Numbered from the stretch's first letter, positions 7,167 to 14,757 are shown. The stretch is DNA of 15,886 nt from an uncultured Alistipes sp. (GCA_937895825.1 CALBKP010000086.1:1-15886); one strand, 5' to 3'. Translations and numbers: made by a program. The notes: a model not told the origin generated them from the sequence alone.

Positions 7167-8258
7167 ATGCTAAAACGAGTGGGTATATATGCGGGCTTCG
7201 CTCTCCTATGGTTAGGAGTTATCGCGGTGGTTGTATGGGCAGAGCGCCTATCGTCCAAGCACCGTGATACTACGCCTATACAGCAGACCGAGATAACGAT
7301 CTCGGGAGGCGGTAGCACCCCTCTTGTCGACAAACTCTTGATCGAAGAGTGGCTTACGACGCACGATATGACCCTCCGTGGTGCCACCCTCTCGAAGGCT
7401 GACATTGCGTCGATTGAGAAGGCACTCGCCAGCAACAGTGCCGTAGAGAGTGTCAACGTCTACGCCACCTATGATGGCGACCTGAAGATAGACATCACCC
7501 AGCGTGAGCCTATTGCGCGACTACGGCTCAAGGGCTACGACATGTACCTCACGGAGGATGGCTATCTGCTCCCTGCAACGGATGGATATAGCGTACACGT
7601 GCCAGTAATCACGGGCGACTATACCCCGCTATTTCCACCCACCTACACGGGCTATGCCAAGGATGTCGTGCGCGACACGATAGCTGCACTGGAGCGTCGA
7701 ATCAACGAGTTGGAGGATGCCAAGATTCCCCACTATGAGGATCTAAAGGAGAACAATTCTCGCCTACGCAAGGTGTTACGAACAAGGATTAAGCGCGGGC
7801 TCTTTACCTCGGAGCAAGAGATAGAGCTACTCACCCAAGCGCTCAACGAGAGCAAGACCAAGGCACGCTCAGACCATAGCGTTGTGGAGCGTGACATAAG
7901 GGCTAAAATCGCCACCATCGAGACTATGCAGGCCGAGATACGCTACGAGCAAAAGGAGATAGGAAACATCGATACCGACTTCGACAACCTCATCTCGCTG
8001 CTTCTCGATATTCGCGAGAATGACTATTGGCGTGCCGAGGTGGTACAAATAGTTGCCACGGGAGGAGGAAGCAACCCTATGCTGCTAAGTATCATTCCAC
8101 GCTCGGGTCGCTTCACGGTAGACCTCGGCGAGACAGAGCGACTGAATGAAAAGTTACGCACGCTACGTCGCTTCTATGCCAAGGGCCTTGATAGGATTGG
8201 CTGGGATAAATATAGCAGGATTAGCCTACGCTATGAGGGGCAGGTGGTGTGTCGATAG
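7167..8258 (+). CDS. ftsQ: Cell division protein FtsQ with a large coiled-coil insertion
   Basis: 363 residues; typical Bacteroidales FtsQ proteins are about 240-270. FtsQ is a bitopic inner-membrane protein of the divisome that links FtsB/FtsL to the septal machinery. Visible: short cytoplasmic N-terminus, one membrane helix (about 5-24), POTRA-like region (about 41-110, with the turn ...NVYATYDGDLKIDITQREPI), and the first part of the beta domain (LRLKGYDMYLTEDGYLLP, 118-135; VPVITG, 145-150). About 100 residues follow (roughly 165-268) that are charged, helix-forming and rich in Glu, Arg and Lys. The beta domain then resumes with NDYWRAEVVQIV (285-296), IIPRSGRFTVDLG (309-321) and GWDKYSRISLRYEGQVVC (345-362), the last being a strong Bacteroidetes FtsQ signature. 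Identity therefore rests on both ends plus position between murC and ftsA. The reading frame is continuous across the insertion. Confidence 0.92.
   Translation: MLKRVGIYAGFALLWLGVIAVVVWAERLSSKHRDTTPIQQTEITISGGGSTPLVDKLLIEEWLTTHDMTLRGATLSKADIASIEKALASNSAVESVNVYATYDGDLKIDITQREPIARLRLKGYDMYLTEDGYLLPATDGYSVHVPVITGDYTPLFPPTYTGYAKDVVRDTIAALERRINELEDAKIPHYEDLKENNSRLRKVLRTRIKRGLFTSEQEIELLTQALNESKTKARSDHSVVERDIRAKIATIETMQAEIRYEQKEIGNIDTDFDNLISLLLDIRENDYWRAEVVQIVATGGGSNPMLLSIIPRSGRFTVDLGETERLNEKLRTLRRFYAKGLDRIGWDKYSRISLRYEGQVVCR
7659..7970 (+). other. Region encoding the FtsQ coiled-coil insertion
   Basis: Encodes FtsQ residues about 165-268. It begins with VVRDTIAALERRINELED and ends just before the conserved NDYWRAE segment. 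The stretch is almost all predicted helix with repeated hydrophobic spacing and alternating charges, as in an antiparallel coiled coil, and contains a possible break near GLFTSEQE (211-218). I know of no such element in standard FtsQ. Boundaries are approximate and function is unknown. Confidence 0.6.
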
Positions 8259-8270
8259 ATGCCACACACC
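8246..8270 (+). other. Inverted repeat around the ftsQ stop codon
   Basis: GGTGTGT (8246-8252) and ACACACC (8264-8270) are perfect 7-base arms with an 11-base loop containing the ftsQ TAG (8256-8258). No T-run follows, so it is not a convincing terminator. It could mark an RNA processing or attenuation point before ftsA, or be chance. Confidence 0.3.
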
Positions 8271-8314
8271 CCAGGCTGAACAACAGAGAAAAATAGAATA
8301 AAATAGATATAACG

Positions 8315-9769
8315 ATGAAAGGTAAGCAAATTGTAGCGATCGACGTAGGATCGTCGAATGTAGTGATTGCCGTAGGTGCGGTTGAGGAGGATGGCCGCAT
8401 TGATATCCTCGGCATTGTCTCGGAGCCCGTGGAGGGTGTCAACGCTGGACGCGTGGAGAACAACGAGACGGTAGGTGCAGCCGTTAAGCGCGCCAAGGAG
8501 CGTATCGAAGAGAGGCTCAACATCAAGATCACGGAGGCATACGCTGGCCTCTCGGGTGACTATGTGCGTTGCGTACAGGTCAACGACCACGTCTACGTGC
8601 AGGATGAGCTTGGCAACGGCTGTAACCAGATCACCGAGCGTGACCTCGAAGATCTCGATCGCCGTATGCGTAGCGTAAAGCTCCCCGACGACCGCGAGGA
8701 GATCATCGCCATAGAGCCACTGCGCTACAAGATAGACGAGAAGGAGGTGGCTGTGCCCGTTGGTGCTTATGGCCACGTGCTTGCTGCAACCTACAACTTC
8801 ATACTCTCGGATCGCACTATGCGCGAGCGTCTGCGTCAGTGCCTATTGCGCCAGGGCATCAAGGTCAAGGAGTTTGTGTCGAATGCACTTATCTCGCACC
8901 TCTCGGTGGCAACATCGGAGGATATTGAGGAGGGTGCTGTTGTCGTTGACCTCGGTGGTGGCATCACGGATGTCGCGGTGCTCCTTGGTGGCAAGGTGCG
9001 CTACATCGCCTCTATACCTATCGGTGTGAGCGTCATCAACGAGGACATCCGCGCCTACGGTATCCCGATGAATTATGTCGAGAACCTCAAGGTGAAATAT
9101 GGCTCTGCCATCGCTGAGTTAGCAGTCGACGACAAGATTGTCTTTGCCACAGCTCGCCACGGTACGCCGAAGAATATTCTTCGTCGTAACCTCGCATCTA
9201 TCATCGAGGCACGCCTCTCGGAGATTGCCGAGTGGGTACGTAACGAGATTAAGGATGCCCGCTGCGGCAGCCGTTTCAACCCCATCGTGCTACTCACGGG
9301 TGGCGGTGCTGCAACGCCCAACATCGAGAAGTTATTTGCCCGCGAGCTCGGCCTCGACGATGTGCGCTCGGTATTCCCGGAATATGGCTTTACCGAGACA
9401 ATGACAAACCATATCACCACCTCGGCATACGCAACAGCTGCATCGCTTCTGATCTATGGTGCTAAGCATGGTAGCTGCGCCATTGCCGAACGTCCCACCT
9501 TCGGGCCTCGCACCACAGAGGCACGCCAGGCATACGTGCAGCAGCAGGCGACAAACACCGTAAGCAAGACTACACCGGAGCCCGAGAAAGAGGCACAGGA
9601 TGTTCCAAATGATACCGTTCTTAAGCCAGTCACCCCCGAGGAGATGCCTACTGACGATATTGTTCTTGAGGGCGAGGGTCGCTCGGGAGGCTTTTTTGGC
9701 TGGGTAAAGGATAAGATCGAGAAGATGGGCAACACCTTCGCTGGCAGCGAGGACGAGCAGGAGATTTAA
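8315..9769 (+). CDS. ftsA: Cell division protein FtsA
   Basis: 484 residues, actin-fold ATPase that polymerises at the membrane and tethers FtsZ to it. Visible: phosphate-1 loop AIDVGSSNVVIAVG (8-21), the FtsA-specific SHS2/1C subdomain region (about 85-165), phosphate-2 loop VVVDLGGGITDVAV (209-222), and adenosine motif VLLTGGGAATPNIEKL (325-340). The conserved actin-like core ends near 382. A Pro/Glu-rich linker follows (about 395-455), then a hydrophobic-basic amphipathic helix GFFGWVKDKIEKMGNTFA (459-476) that fits the membrane-targeting helix, and a final acidic tail GSEDEQEI. The start at 8315 is the only ATG giving the normal MxxxxIVAIDxGSS beginning. The gap to ftsQ is 56 bases, larger than elsewhere in the block, without a recognisable promoter; ftsZ follows after 36 bases. 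Confidence 0.97.
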   Translation: MKGKQIVAIDVGSSNVVIAVGAVEEDGRIDILGIVSEPVEGVNAGRVENNETVGAAVKRAKERIEERLNIKITEAYAGLSGDYVRCVQVNDHVYVQDELGNGCNQITERDLEDLDRRMRSVKLPDDREEIIAIEPLRYKIDEKEVAVPVGAYGHVLAATYNFILSDRTMRERLRQCLLRQGIKVKEFVSNALISHLSVATSEDIEEGAVVVDLGGGITDVAVLLGGKVRYIASIPIGVSVINEDIRAYGIPMNYVENLKVKYGSAIAELAVDDKIVFATARHGTPKNILRRNLASIIEARLSEIAEWVRNEIKDARCGSRFNPIVLLTGGGAATPNIEKLFARELGLDDVRSVFPEYGFTETMTNHITTSAYATAASLLIYGAKHGSCAIAERPTFGPRTTEARQAYVQQQATNTVSKTTPEPEKEAQDVPNDTVLKPVTPEEMPTDDIVLEGEGRSGGFFGWVKDKIEKMGNTFAGSEDEQEI

Positions 9770-9805
9770 AGCCAACTATTTGATATAATGAGCTTAAGAT
9801 AATAT

Positions 9806-11179
9806 ATGGACAACAATAATAACAAGATAACCGACGAGTTGGCACTTGCCATTGCCGGAGATAACCTCTCAACGATGCAGTTCGACAGCGAGTCGATCAT
9901 CATGGTTATCGGCGTGGGTGGTGCTGGTGGTAACGCCGTGAATCACATGCAGACGATGAATATCACGGGCGTAAACTTCGTCGTATGTAACACCGATAAA
10001 CAGGCTTTGAACAACTGCACGGTTGCCAACAAGATACAGATTGGCCCGGGTGTTGGTGCGGGTAACAACCCCTCGGTAGGTCGCAAGTATGCCATCGAAA
10101 GCGAGGAGCAGCTACGTAGCCTTCTCGAGACCTCGGGCGTTAAGATGCTCTTCATCGCCGCAGGTATGGGTGGTGGTACGGGTACGGGTGCATCGCCTGT
10201 CATCGCCAAGATTGCCCACGAGCTTGGCATCCTCACCGTTGCCGTTGTGACCATGCCTTTCCGCATGGAGGGTCCTGGCCGCTATGCCAGCGCCGTGGAT
10301 GGCATCAACGAGCTTAACAAGTGGGTAGATTCGCTCCTTGTCATCGACAACGAGCGTCTGCGCCAGCTCTATGGCAAACTCCCGTTGAAGGAGGCCTTTG
10401 GTAAGGCCGACGATGTATTGGGTATGGCAACCAAGGGTATAGCAGAGCTTATCACCGTGTCGTTTGCGCTGGTACGTGTCGACTTTGCCGATGTCGAGCG
10501 CGTTATGCGTGGCAGTGGCCGCGCCCACATGTCGGTAATGAGGGGCATCGGCGAGAACCGCTCTTTGGAGGCAGCCGAGGGTGCGCTCTCATCATCGCTC
10601 CTCGACGACAACCATATCTCGGGAGCTAAAGAAATATTGCTCAGTTTCGCCGTGTCGGACATCGACCTGCTCACGCAGGATGATGTGACTATCGCCATGG
10701 AGTATATTCAGAAGCATGCGAGCTACACGGACGAGGATGGTAACATCCACGCTGCCGACATCATCTGGGGTGCCAGCGAGAAGCCCTCGTTGGCTGACGA
10801 TGAGCTTGAGCTCGTTGTCGTTGCAACGCGCTTTGCCGATGGCAACAACCTCAACATCAAGACCGAGTACGTCAACCCCGAGGAGGACACACCCTTCGAG
10901 GAGCCTAAGAAGACGACAACAATAGTCGAGCCCCCACAGCCCAAGAAGCGTGAGATTATCGCCAAGCCTCGCGAGGCCGTGACCATCACCCCGCAGCAGG
11001 ATCGCTACAAGCAGATACTTGCTCAGAAGCGCAACCCCGCCTACGTGCGCCGCAATACGCCGTTTGAGGCTGACAACGAGTCACGCCCACGCACCATCTA
11101 CCAACACACGCAGCGCGAGCAGTCGGTAGAGGCAGAGGAGCAGACAACAAACAATAGCTCGGTAGGTTCACTCTTTTAA
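9806..11179 (+). CDS. ftsZ: Cell division protein FtsZ, with an atypical T7 loop
   Basis: 457 residues, tubulin-like GTPase that forms the cytokinetic ring. Visible: GTP-binding T1 loop VIGVGGAGGNAVN (34-46), NTDKQAL (62-68), tubulin signature GGGTGTG (122-128), MPFRMEGPGRY (150-160), and NERLRQLYGKLP (182-193). The T7 loop, normally GxxNxDxxD, reads ALVRVDFAD (221-229): both catalytic Asp (226, 229) remain, but the Gly is Ala221 and the Asn is Arg224. The globular part ends near 345, followed by an acidic, Pro-rich linker. NPAYVRRN (410-417) resembles the conserved C-terminal peptide that binds FtsA, but about 40 more residues, ending VGSLF, follow it. The rest is intact and the gene is in its normal place after ftsA, so it is very likely the functional FtsZ. 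Confidence 0.97.
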   Translation: MDNNNNKITDELALAIAGDNLSTMQFDSESIIMVIGVGGAGGNAVNHMQTMNITGVNFVVCNTDKQALNNCTVANKIQIGPGVGAGNNPSVGRKYAIESEEQLRSLLETSGVKMLFIAAGMGGGTGTGASPVIAKIAHELGILTVAVVTMPFRMEGPGRYASAVDGINELNKWVDSLLVIDNERLRQLYGKLPLKEAFGKADDVLGMATKGIAELITVSFALVRVDFADVERVMRGSGRAHMSVMRGIGENRSLEAAEGALSSSLLDDNHISGAKEILLSFAVSDIDLLTQDDVTIAMEYIQKHASYTDEDGNIHAADIIWGASEKPSLADDELELVVVATRFADGNNLNIKTEYVNPEEDTPFEEPKKTTTIVEPPQPKKREIIAKPREAVTITPQQDRYKQILAQKRNPAYVRRNTPFEADNESRPRTIYQHTQREQSVEAEEQTTNNSSVGSLF

Positions 11180-11195
11180 TAAGGCAAGAAGATAG

Positions 11196-12479
11196 ATGGA
11201 TGCAATAGCTATAAGGGAGTGCATAGACCTCTGGTCGGTGGCAGGATTGGGAGCCCTTTCGGTTGTTCTCATCATGCTCTCAGCAATGGCTTCAGGCTCG
11301 GAGGTGGCCTTCTTCTCACTCACGCGCGCTGAGATTGAGGAGTTCGAGTCACGCAATGATAGCACGGCACGCCGTGTTGTCGAGCTGCTCAAGAATAGCG
11401 ACAGATTGCTGGCCACGATACTCGTTGTCAACAACATGATCAACATCTGCCTGGTTATCATCGTCACGCAGCTTGTCGATGCCATATTCATATTCACAGG
11501 AATCTGGGAATTTATCTTCAACACGATTGTCATCACCTTCATACTCTTGCTCTTTGGCGAGATTATGCCTAAGGTATTATCGCAGACAAACCCTATGAAG
11601 ATGGCTGGATTCTTCTCGTTGCCGTTGAAGTTCCTCCGCTGGTTGGTCTATCCGTTAGCCTTTATCCTCATACGCACCTCGAGCCGTGTGAGCCGCTTTG
11701 CTACGAAGAATGCCGAGATATCTATCGAGGAGCTTGCCGACGCTGTCGACCTCACCGAGACAGGCTCGGAGGAGGAGCAAAAGATGCTCTCGGGTATCAT
11801 CTCGTTCGGTCAAACGGAGGTTGTCGAGATTATGCACTCACGCGTGGACATAACCGGCTTGGAGTTTAGCGCAGGCTACGACGAGGTGCGACGCGTGATT
11901 GTCGAGACGGGCTACTCGCGTATTCCTGTCTATGGTGACGATTTGGACGATGTGCGTGGTGTACTTTACGTGAAGGATCTTCTTCCGCATATAGGTAAGG
12001 CTGATGACTTCGAGTGGCAGCAACTGCTGCGCAAGCCATACTTTATCCCCGAGCACATGATGATCGACGACCTGTTGAAGGCCTTTCAGAAGAAGAAGAC
12101 GCATATAGCCATCGTCGTTGACGAGTATGGCGCAACACAGGGTCTTGTGTCGCTGGAAGATATCCTTGAGGAGGTTGTCGGCGAGATTACCGACGAGAGC
12201 GACGAGGACGAGGATAAGCTCTACGAGAAGATTGGTGAGCGCACCTACATCTTCGATGCTAAGATACATATCGGCGAGTTCGTGCGCGCCATAGGCTACG
12301 ACGAGGATGCCTTCCAAGATGTCGAGGGCCATGCCGAGACGTTGGCAGGATTGATGATGGAGCTTAAGCGCGACCTGCCGCGTCGTGGCGACGAACTCGC
12401 ATCACACGGCGTGAAGTTCTTCATCGCCACGATGGATGGACGTAGAGTCGACAAGATAAAGGTGGAGATTGATGGTTAA
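11196..12479 (+). CDS. gldE: GldE-like CNNM/CBS-domain membrane protein (CorC/HlyC family)
   Basis: 427 residues. Order of domains: three or four membrane segments of the CNNM transmembrane domain (DUF21; about 15-160) with SGSEVAFFSL (33-42) and FGEIMPKVLSQ (120-130); a CBS pair (about 205-330) with GYSRIPVYGDDLDDVRGVL (239-257) and VVDEYGATQGLVSLEDIL (307-324); then a CorC/HlyC-type C-terminal domain (about 345-425). Bacteroidetes annotators call this protein GldE because its Flavobacterium homologue takes part in gliding; non-gliding gut Bacteroidales also keep it, so motility should not be assumed. Family knowledge suggests divalent cation (Mg2+) transport or its control. It begins 16 bases after ftsZ and overlaps the phosphopantetheinyl transferase gene by 8 bases. 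The exact role is uncertain. Confidence 0.88.
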   Translation: MDAIAIRECIDLWSVAGLGALSVVLIMLSAMASGSEVAFFSLTRAEIEEFESRNDSTARRVVELLKNSDRLLATILVVNNMINICLVIIVTQLVDAIFIFTGIWEFIFNTIVITFILLLFGEIMPKVLSQTNPMKMAGFFSLPLKFLRWLVYPLAFILIRTSSRVSRFATKNAEISIEELADAVDLTETGSEEEQKMLSGIISFGQTEVVEIMHSRVDITGLEFSAGYDEVRRVIVETGYSRIPVYGDDLDDVRGVLYVKDLLPHIGKADDFEWQQLLRKPYFIPEHMMIDDLLKAFQKKKTHIAIVVDEYGATQGLVSLEDILEEVVGEITDESDEDEDKLYEKIGERTYIFDAKIHIGEFVRAIGYDEDAFQDVEGHAETLAGLMMELKRDLPRRGDELASHGVKFFIATMDGRRVDKIKVEIDG

Positions 12480-13053
12480 ACTTATCGTTGAGCCTATACA
12501 GCAGATGTACGCCTGCTGCGACGCGCTGATCACAGCGGCAGATGTTGCCTCGGCAGTACGCTTTCAGAACGAACGTCGTCGTACGGAGCACCTCGCCTGG
12601 CGACGTGTAGTTAGGCGCGAGCTTGGGCGAATGGTCACCATCGACTACAACGATGTGGGAGCCCCCATAGTAGATACACCCAACACCTATATAAGCGTAG
12701 CTCACGGCGGCGGCATGGTTGCCGTGGCTATCGCCGAACAGCGCATAGGCGTTGACATCGAGTCTGCCGAGCGCAACTTCGAGCGTGCAAAAGAGCGATA
12801 TATGAGCTTAGAGGAGCTACGCCTAAGCGATGATAGCCTCTGGCCAGCGATGGCTTGGACGGCGAAGGAGGCGATGTACAAGCTCTATGGCGAGAAGGGC
12901 GTTGACCTGCGCGACGACCTGCGCATCGTTGCGTATAACGCGGCGACGAGGTCTATCACGGGAGGATTAGACGGCAGGGGCAAGTCATTGGTCAATATCT
13001 CCATTACGGAGGATAATATGGTGGTTGCGGTTGCCACCTTTGAACATAATTAG
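12472..13053 (+). CDS. 4'-phosphopantetheinyl transferase superfamily protein
   Basis: 193 residues from the ATG at 12472; a TTG three bases earlier is a less likely start. The ATG lies inside the last codons of gldE (8-base overlap), which suggests translational coupling. Enzymes of this family move the 4'-phosphopantetheine arm from coenzyme A to a serine of an acyl or peptidyl carrier protein. Visible signatures: SVAHGGGMVAVAIA (75-88), Mg2+-binding IGVDIE (92-97) with Asp95 and Glu97, and WTAKEAMYKLYG (129-140) with Lys132 and Glu133. The two-motif arrangement (GVDIE and WxxKEA) and length resemble a compact Sfp-like enzyme rather than the trimeric AcpS type of about 120 residues. It may be the transferase for fatty acid synthesis in this organism; the carrier substrate cannot be told from sequence. 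No carrier protein gene is nearby. Confidence 0.88.
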   Translation: MVKLIVEPIQQMYACCDALITAADVASAVRFQNERRRTEHLAWRRVVRRELGRMVTIDYNDVGAPIVDTPNTYISVAHGGGMVAVAIAEQRIGVDIESAERNFERAKERYMSLEELRLSDDSLWPAMAWTAKEAMYKLYGEKGVDLRDDLRIVAYNAATRSITGGLDGRGKSLVNISITEDNMVVAVATFEHN

Positions 13054-13061
13054 TACATTTG
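13031..13061 (+). promoter_or_regulatory. Bacteroidetes promoter for the MATE gene, inside the end of the upstream gene
   Basis: TTG at 13031-13033, a 20-base spacer and TACATTTG at 13054-13061 match the Bacteroidetes pattern. It overlaps the last codons of the phosphopantetheinyl transferase gene. A start near 13067 leaves a leader of about 13 bases before the ATG at 13080, supporting that ATG over the in-frame TTG at 13059, which lies inside the -7 element. Confidence 0.6.
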
Positions 13062-13079
13062 CACCACATAATACAGACG

Positions 13080-14531
13080 ATGGCAGCAGCACAGAATAAT
13101 ACTATATCGCTTGGTACCGACTCACTCGGCAAGCTTCTCGCACGGTACTCTATACCTGCGATTATCGCTATGGCCTCGTCGTCGCTATACCACATCATCG
13201 ACAGTATATTCATCGGCCACGGCGTGGGTGGTGCCGCCATCTCGGGTATGGCCATCACACTCCCGATCATGAACATAGCCTCGGCCTTTGGTGCAATGGT
13301 CGGCGTGGGTGCTGCAGCCCGCATATCAATACGCTTAGGCGAGGGAAACAAGCGTGCAGCGGAGGATATCCTCGGCAATGCTGTACTCTTGAACCTCACG
13401 CTCGGTGTGAGCATCATGCTCGTCTTCCTCTTCTTCCTCGACCCGATACTTGTATTCTTCTCGGGTGGCGAAGCGAGTGCCGAGACATTGGACTACGCAC
13501 GTAGGTTTATGCGTATCATAATGTTCGGCAACATCATCACGCACCTATATCTCGGACTAAATGAGCAGCTACGTGCCTCGGGGTATCCGCGCAAGGCAAT
13601 GTATATCATGCTCCTCTCGATGGCGCTATGTACCATCCTCAACCCGCTATTTATCTTTGGCTTCGGCTGGGGCATTGAGGGCTCGGCGCTGGCTACAGTA
13701 ATAGCACAGAGCGTTGCTCTTAGCGTGCAGATCAAGCACTACACCTCAAAGAGCAGCTTCCTCCGCTTTAAACGTCGTAGTCTACATTTCAAGGGCTCGA
13801 TCATCAAGAACATCATCTCTATCGGCATGGCACCGTTCCTTCTTAACGTCTGTGCCTCGCTCGTCACACGCTTCATGAATACAGCACTGCTGCGCTACGG
13901 CGGCACAGGCATCGACGATGTAGTGTCAGCCTCCACATTCGATGGCAATGTAGGGGATGTCTACGTTGGTGCCTACGGCATCATGAACCGCGTGATACTA
14001 CTCTTTATCATGGTTGCTCAGGGCTTCAACCAGGGCATGCAGCCCATCGTCGGCTACAACTATGGTGCAAAGCAGTACAGCCGTGTTATCACCGTACTCA
14101 AGTATACGATTATAGCCGCGTCGTGCGTGACGACCTTCGCCTTCCTTATCGGAGTATTCTTCCCCCATGAGGTTGCCGCCGCCTTCGTAGACACAAGCAA
14201 TGGAGCTGCCGACCAGGCGATGGTGGATGTTGTAGCACAGGGTTTGGGTGTGGCAATGATGGTATTCCCGCTTGTCGGCTTCCAGATTGTGGCGGGTAGC
14301 TTTTTCCAGTATATCGGCCGCGCACCGCTGGCAATGTTCCTGTCAACTACACGCCAGCTACTGTTCCTGCTACCGTTGTTGCTGACCCTCACGCCCAAGT
14401 ATGGAGCTATGGGCGCTTGGATGTCGATGCCTATCGCCGACATGCTGTCCGTGATCGTTGCGGGCACGTTGCTGTTCTTCCAGATACGCAAGTTACGACG
14501 CATGGAGCACGACCTACACTTCAGCCGCTAA
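13080..14531 (+). CDS. MATE family multidrug/Na+ (or H+) antiporter
   Basis: 483 residues from the ATG at 13080. About twelve hydrophobic segments fill the protein, in two halves, as in the multidrug and toxic compound extrusion family, which exports cationic or other small compounds in exchange for Na+ or H+ at the inner membrane. First half: LARYSIPAIIAMASSSLYHI (20-39), DSIFIGHGVG (41-50), GVGAAARISIRLGEG (75-89) and NEQLRASGYPRKAM (161-174). Second half starts near 245: the MATE signature QGMQPIVGYNYGAK (318-331) and QYIGRAPLAMF (410-420). A loop with GGTGIDDVVSASTFDGNVGD (274-293) separates two helices of the second half. It resembles the DinF/MepA-like branch more than NorM, but the substrate is not predictable. 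It has its own promoter and a hairpin terminator after the stop, so it is probably a separate transcription unit. Confidence 0.93.
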   Translation: MAAAQNNTISLGTDSLGKLLARYSIPAIIAMASSSLYHIIDSIFIGHGVGGAAISGMAITLPIMNIASAFGAMVGVGAAARISIRLGEGNKRAAEDILGNAVLLNLTLGVSIMLVFLFFLDPILVFFSGGEASAETLDYARRFMRIIMFGNIITHLYLGLNEQLRASGYPRKAMYIMLLSMALCTILNPLFIFGFGWGIEGSALATVIAQSVALSVQIKHYTSKSSFLRFKRRSLHFKGSIIKNIISIGMAPFLLNVCASLVTRFMNTALLRYGGTGIDDVVSASTFDGNVGDVYVGAYGIMNRVILLFIMVAQGFNQGMQPIVGYNYGAKQYSRVITVLKYTIIAASCVTTFAFLIGVFFPHEVAAAFVDTSNGAADQAMVDVVAQGLGVAMMVFPLVGFQIVAGSFFQYIGRAPLAMFLSTTRQLLFLLPLLLTLTPKYGAMGAWMSMPIADMLSVIVAGTLLFFQIRKLRRMEHDLHFSR

Positions 14532-14591
14532 TATATATAATAGGTAAGGCTGGCACCATCTCTGTCCCAAAAGACTATATTCCAACTATCA

Positions 14592-14626
14592 GGCAGTTCC
14601 CTTACGAGGAGCTGCCCTTTGCATAT
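14592..14626 (+). terminator. Rho-independent-like terminator after the MATE gene
   Basis: GGCAGTTCC (14592-14600) pairs with GGAGCTGCC (14608-14616) over 9 base pairs with one G-T wobble and a 7-base loop, followed by a T-rich CTTTGCATATTTATT. It lies about 60 bases after the MATE stop codon. Confidence 0.6.
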
Positions 14627-14662
14627 TTATTGACACTGCGACATACAAATAAAAGGAGTTTT

Positions 14663-14692
14663 ATGGGTGCCGTAGCACTCAAAAAGGCGTAA
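14663..14692 (+). other. Mini-ORF with a good ribosome binding site (MGAVALKKA)
   Basis: ATG at 14663 and TAA at 14690-14692 encode nine residues. AAAAGGAG stands 5 bases upstream of the ATG, a better Shine-Dalgarno than any large gene in the window has. It lies upstream of the predicted EF-G-like promoter, so it would need transcription reading through from the MATE gene. It is too short to judge as a gene and may be chance. Confidence 0.2.
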
Positions 14693-14726
14693 AATAATCG
14701 AATTATGCAGATTCTTGATTTAATAT

Positions 14727-14757
14727 TTTGTAGTTTAAAAAAAAGTCTTTAACTTTA
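14727..14757 (+). promoter_or_regulatory. Candidate promoter of the EF-G-like gene
   Basis: TTTG at 14727-14730, a 19-base A-rich spacer and TAACTTTA at 14750-14757, one base off the TAnnTTTG consensus. A predicted start near 14763 gives a leader of about 90 bases. In Bacteroides thetaiotaomicron the EF-G2 gene is reported to be under the carbon-starvation regulator Cur; I see no clear CRP-like site here. Confidence 0.5.

Noticed and set aside
8231..8776. Open frame of 181 codons on the minus strand
   Set aside because: It is antisense to the end of ftsQ and the start of ftsA, both well-supported genes, and shows no protein signature.
13059..13082. TTG start for the MATE gene at 13059
   Set aside because: This codon lies inside the predicted -7 promoter element; the ATG at 13080 is the first good start after the predicted transcription start.
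14417..14692. Frame of 91 codons across the MATE end and intergenic region
   Set aside because: The first 40 codons are an out-of-frame overlap with MATE and the rest crosses the terminator hairpin; no recognisable protein.
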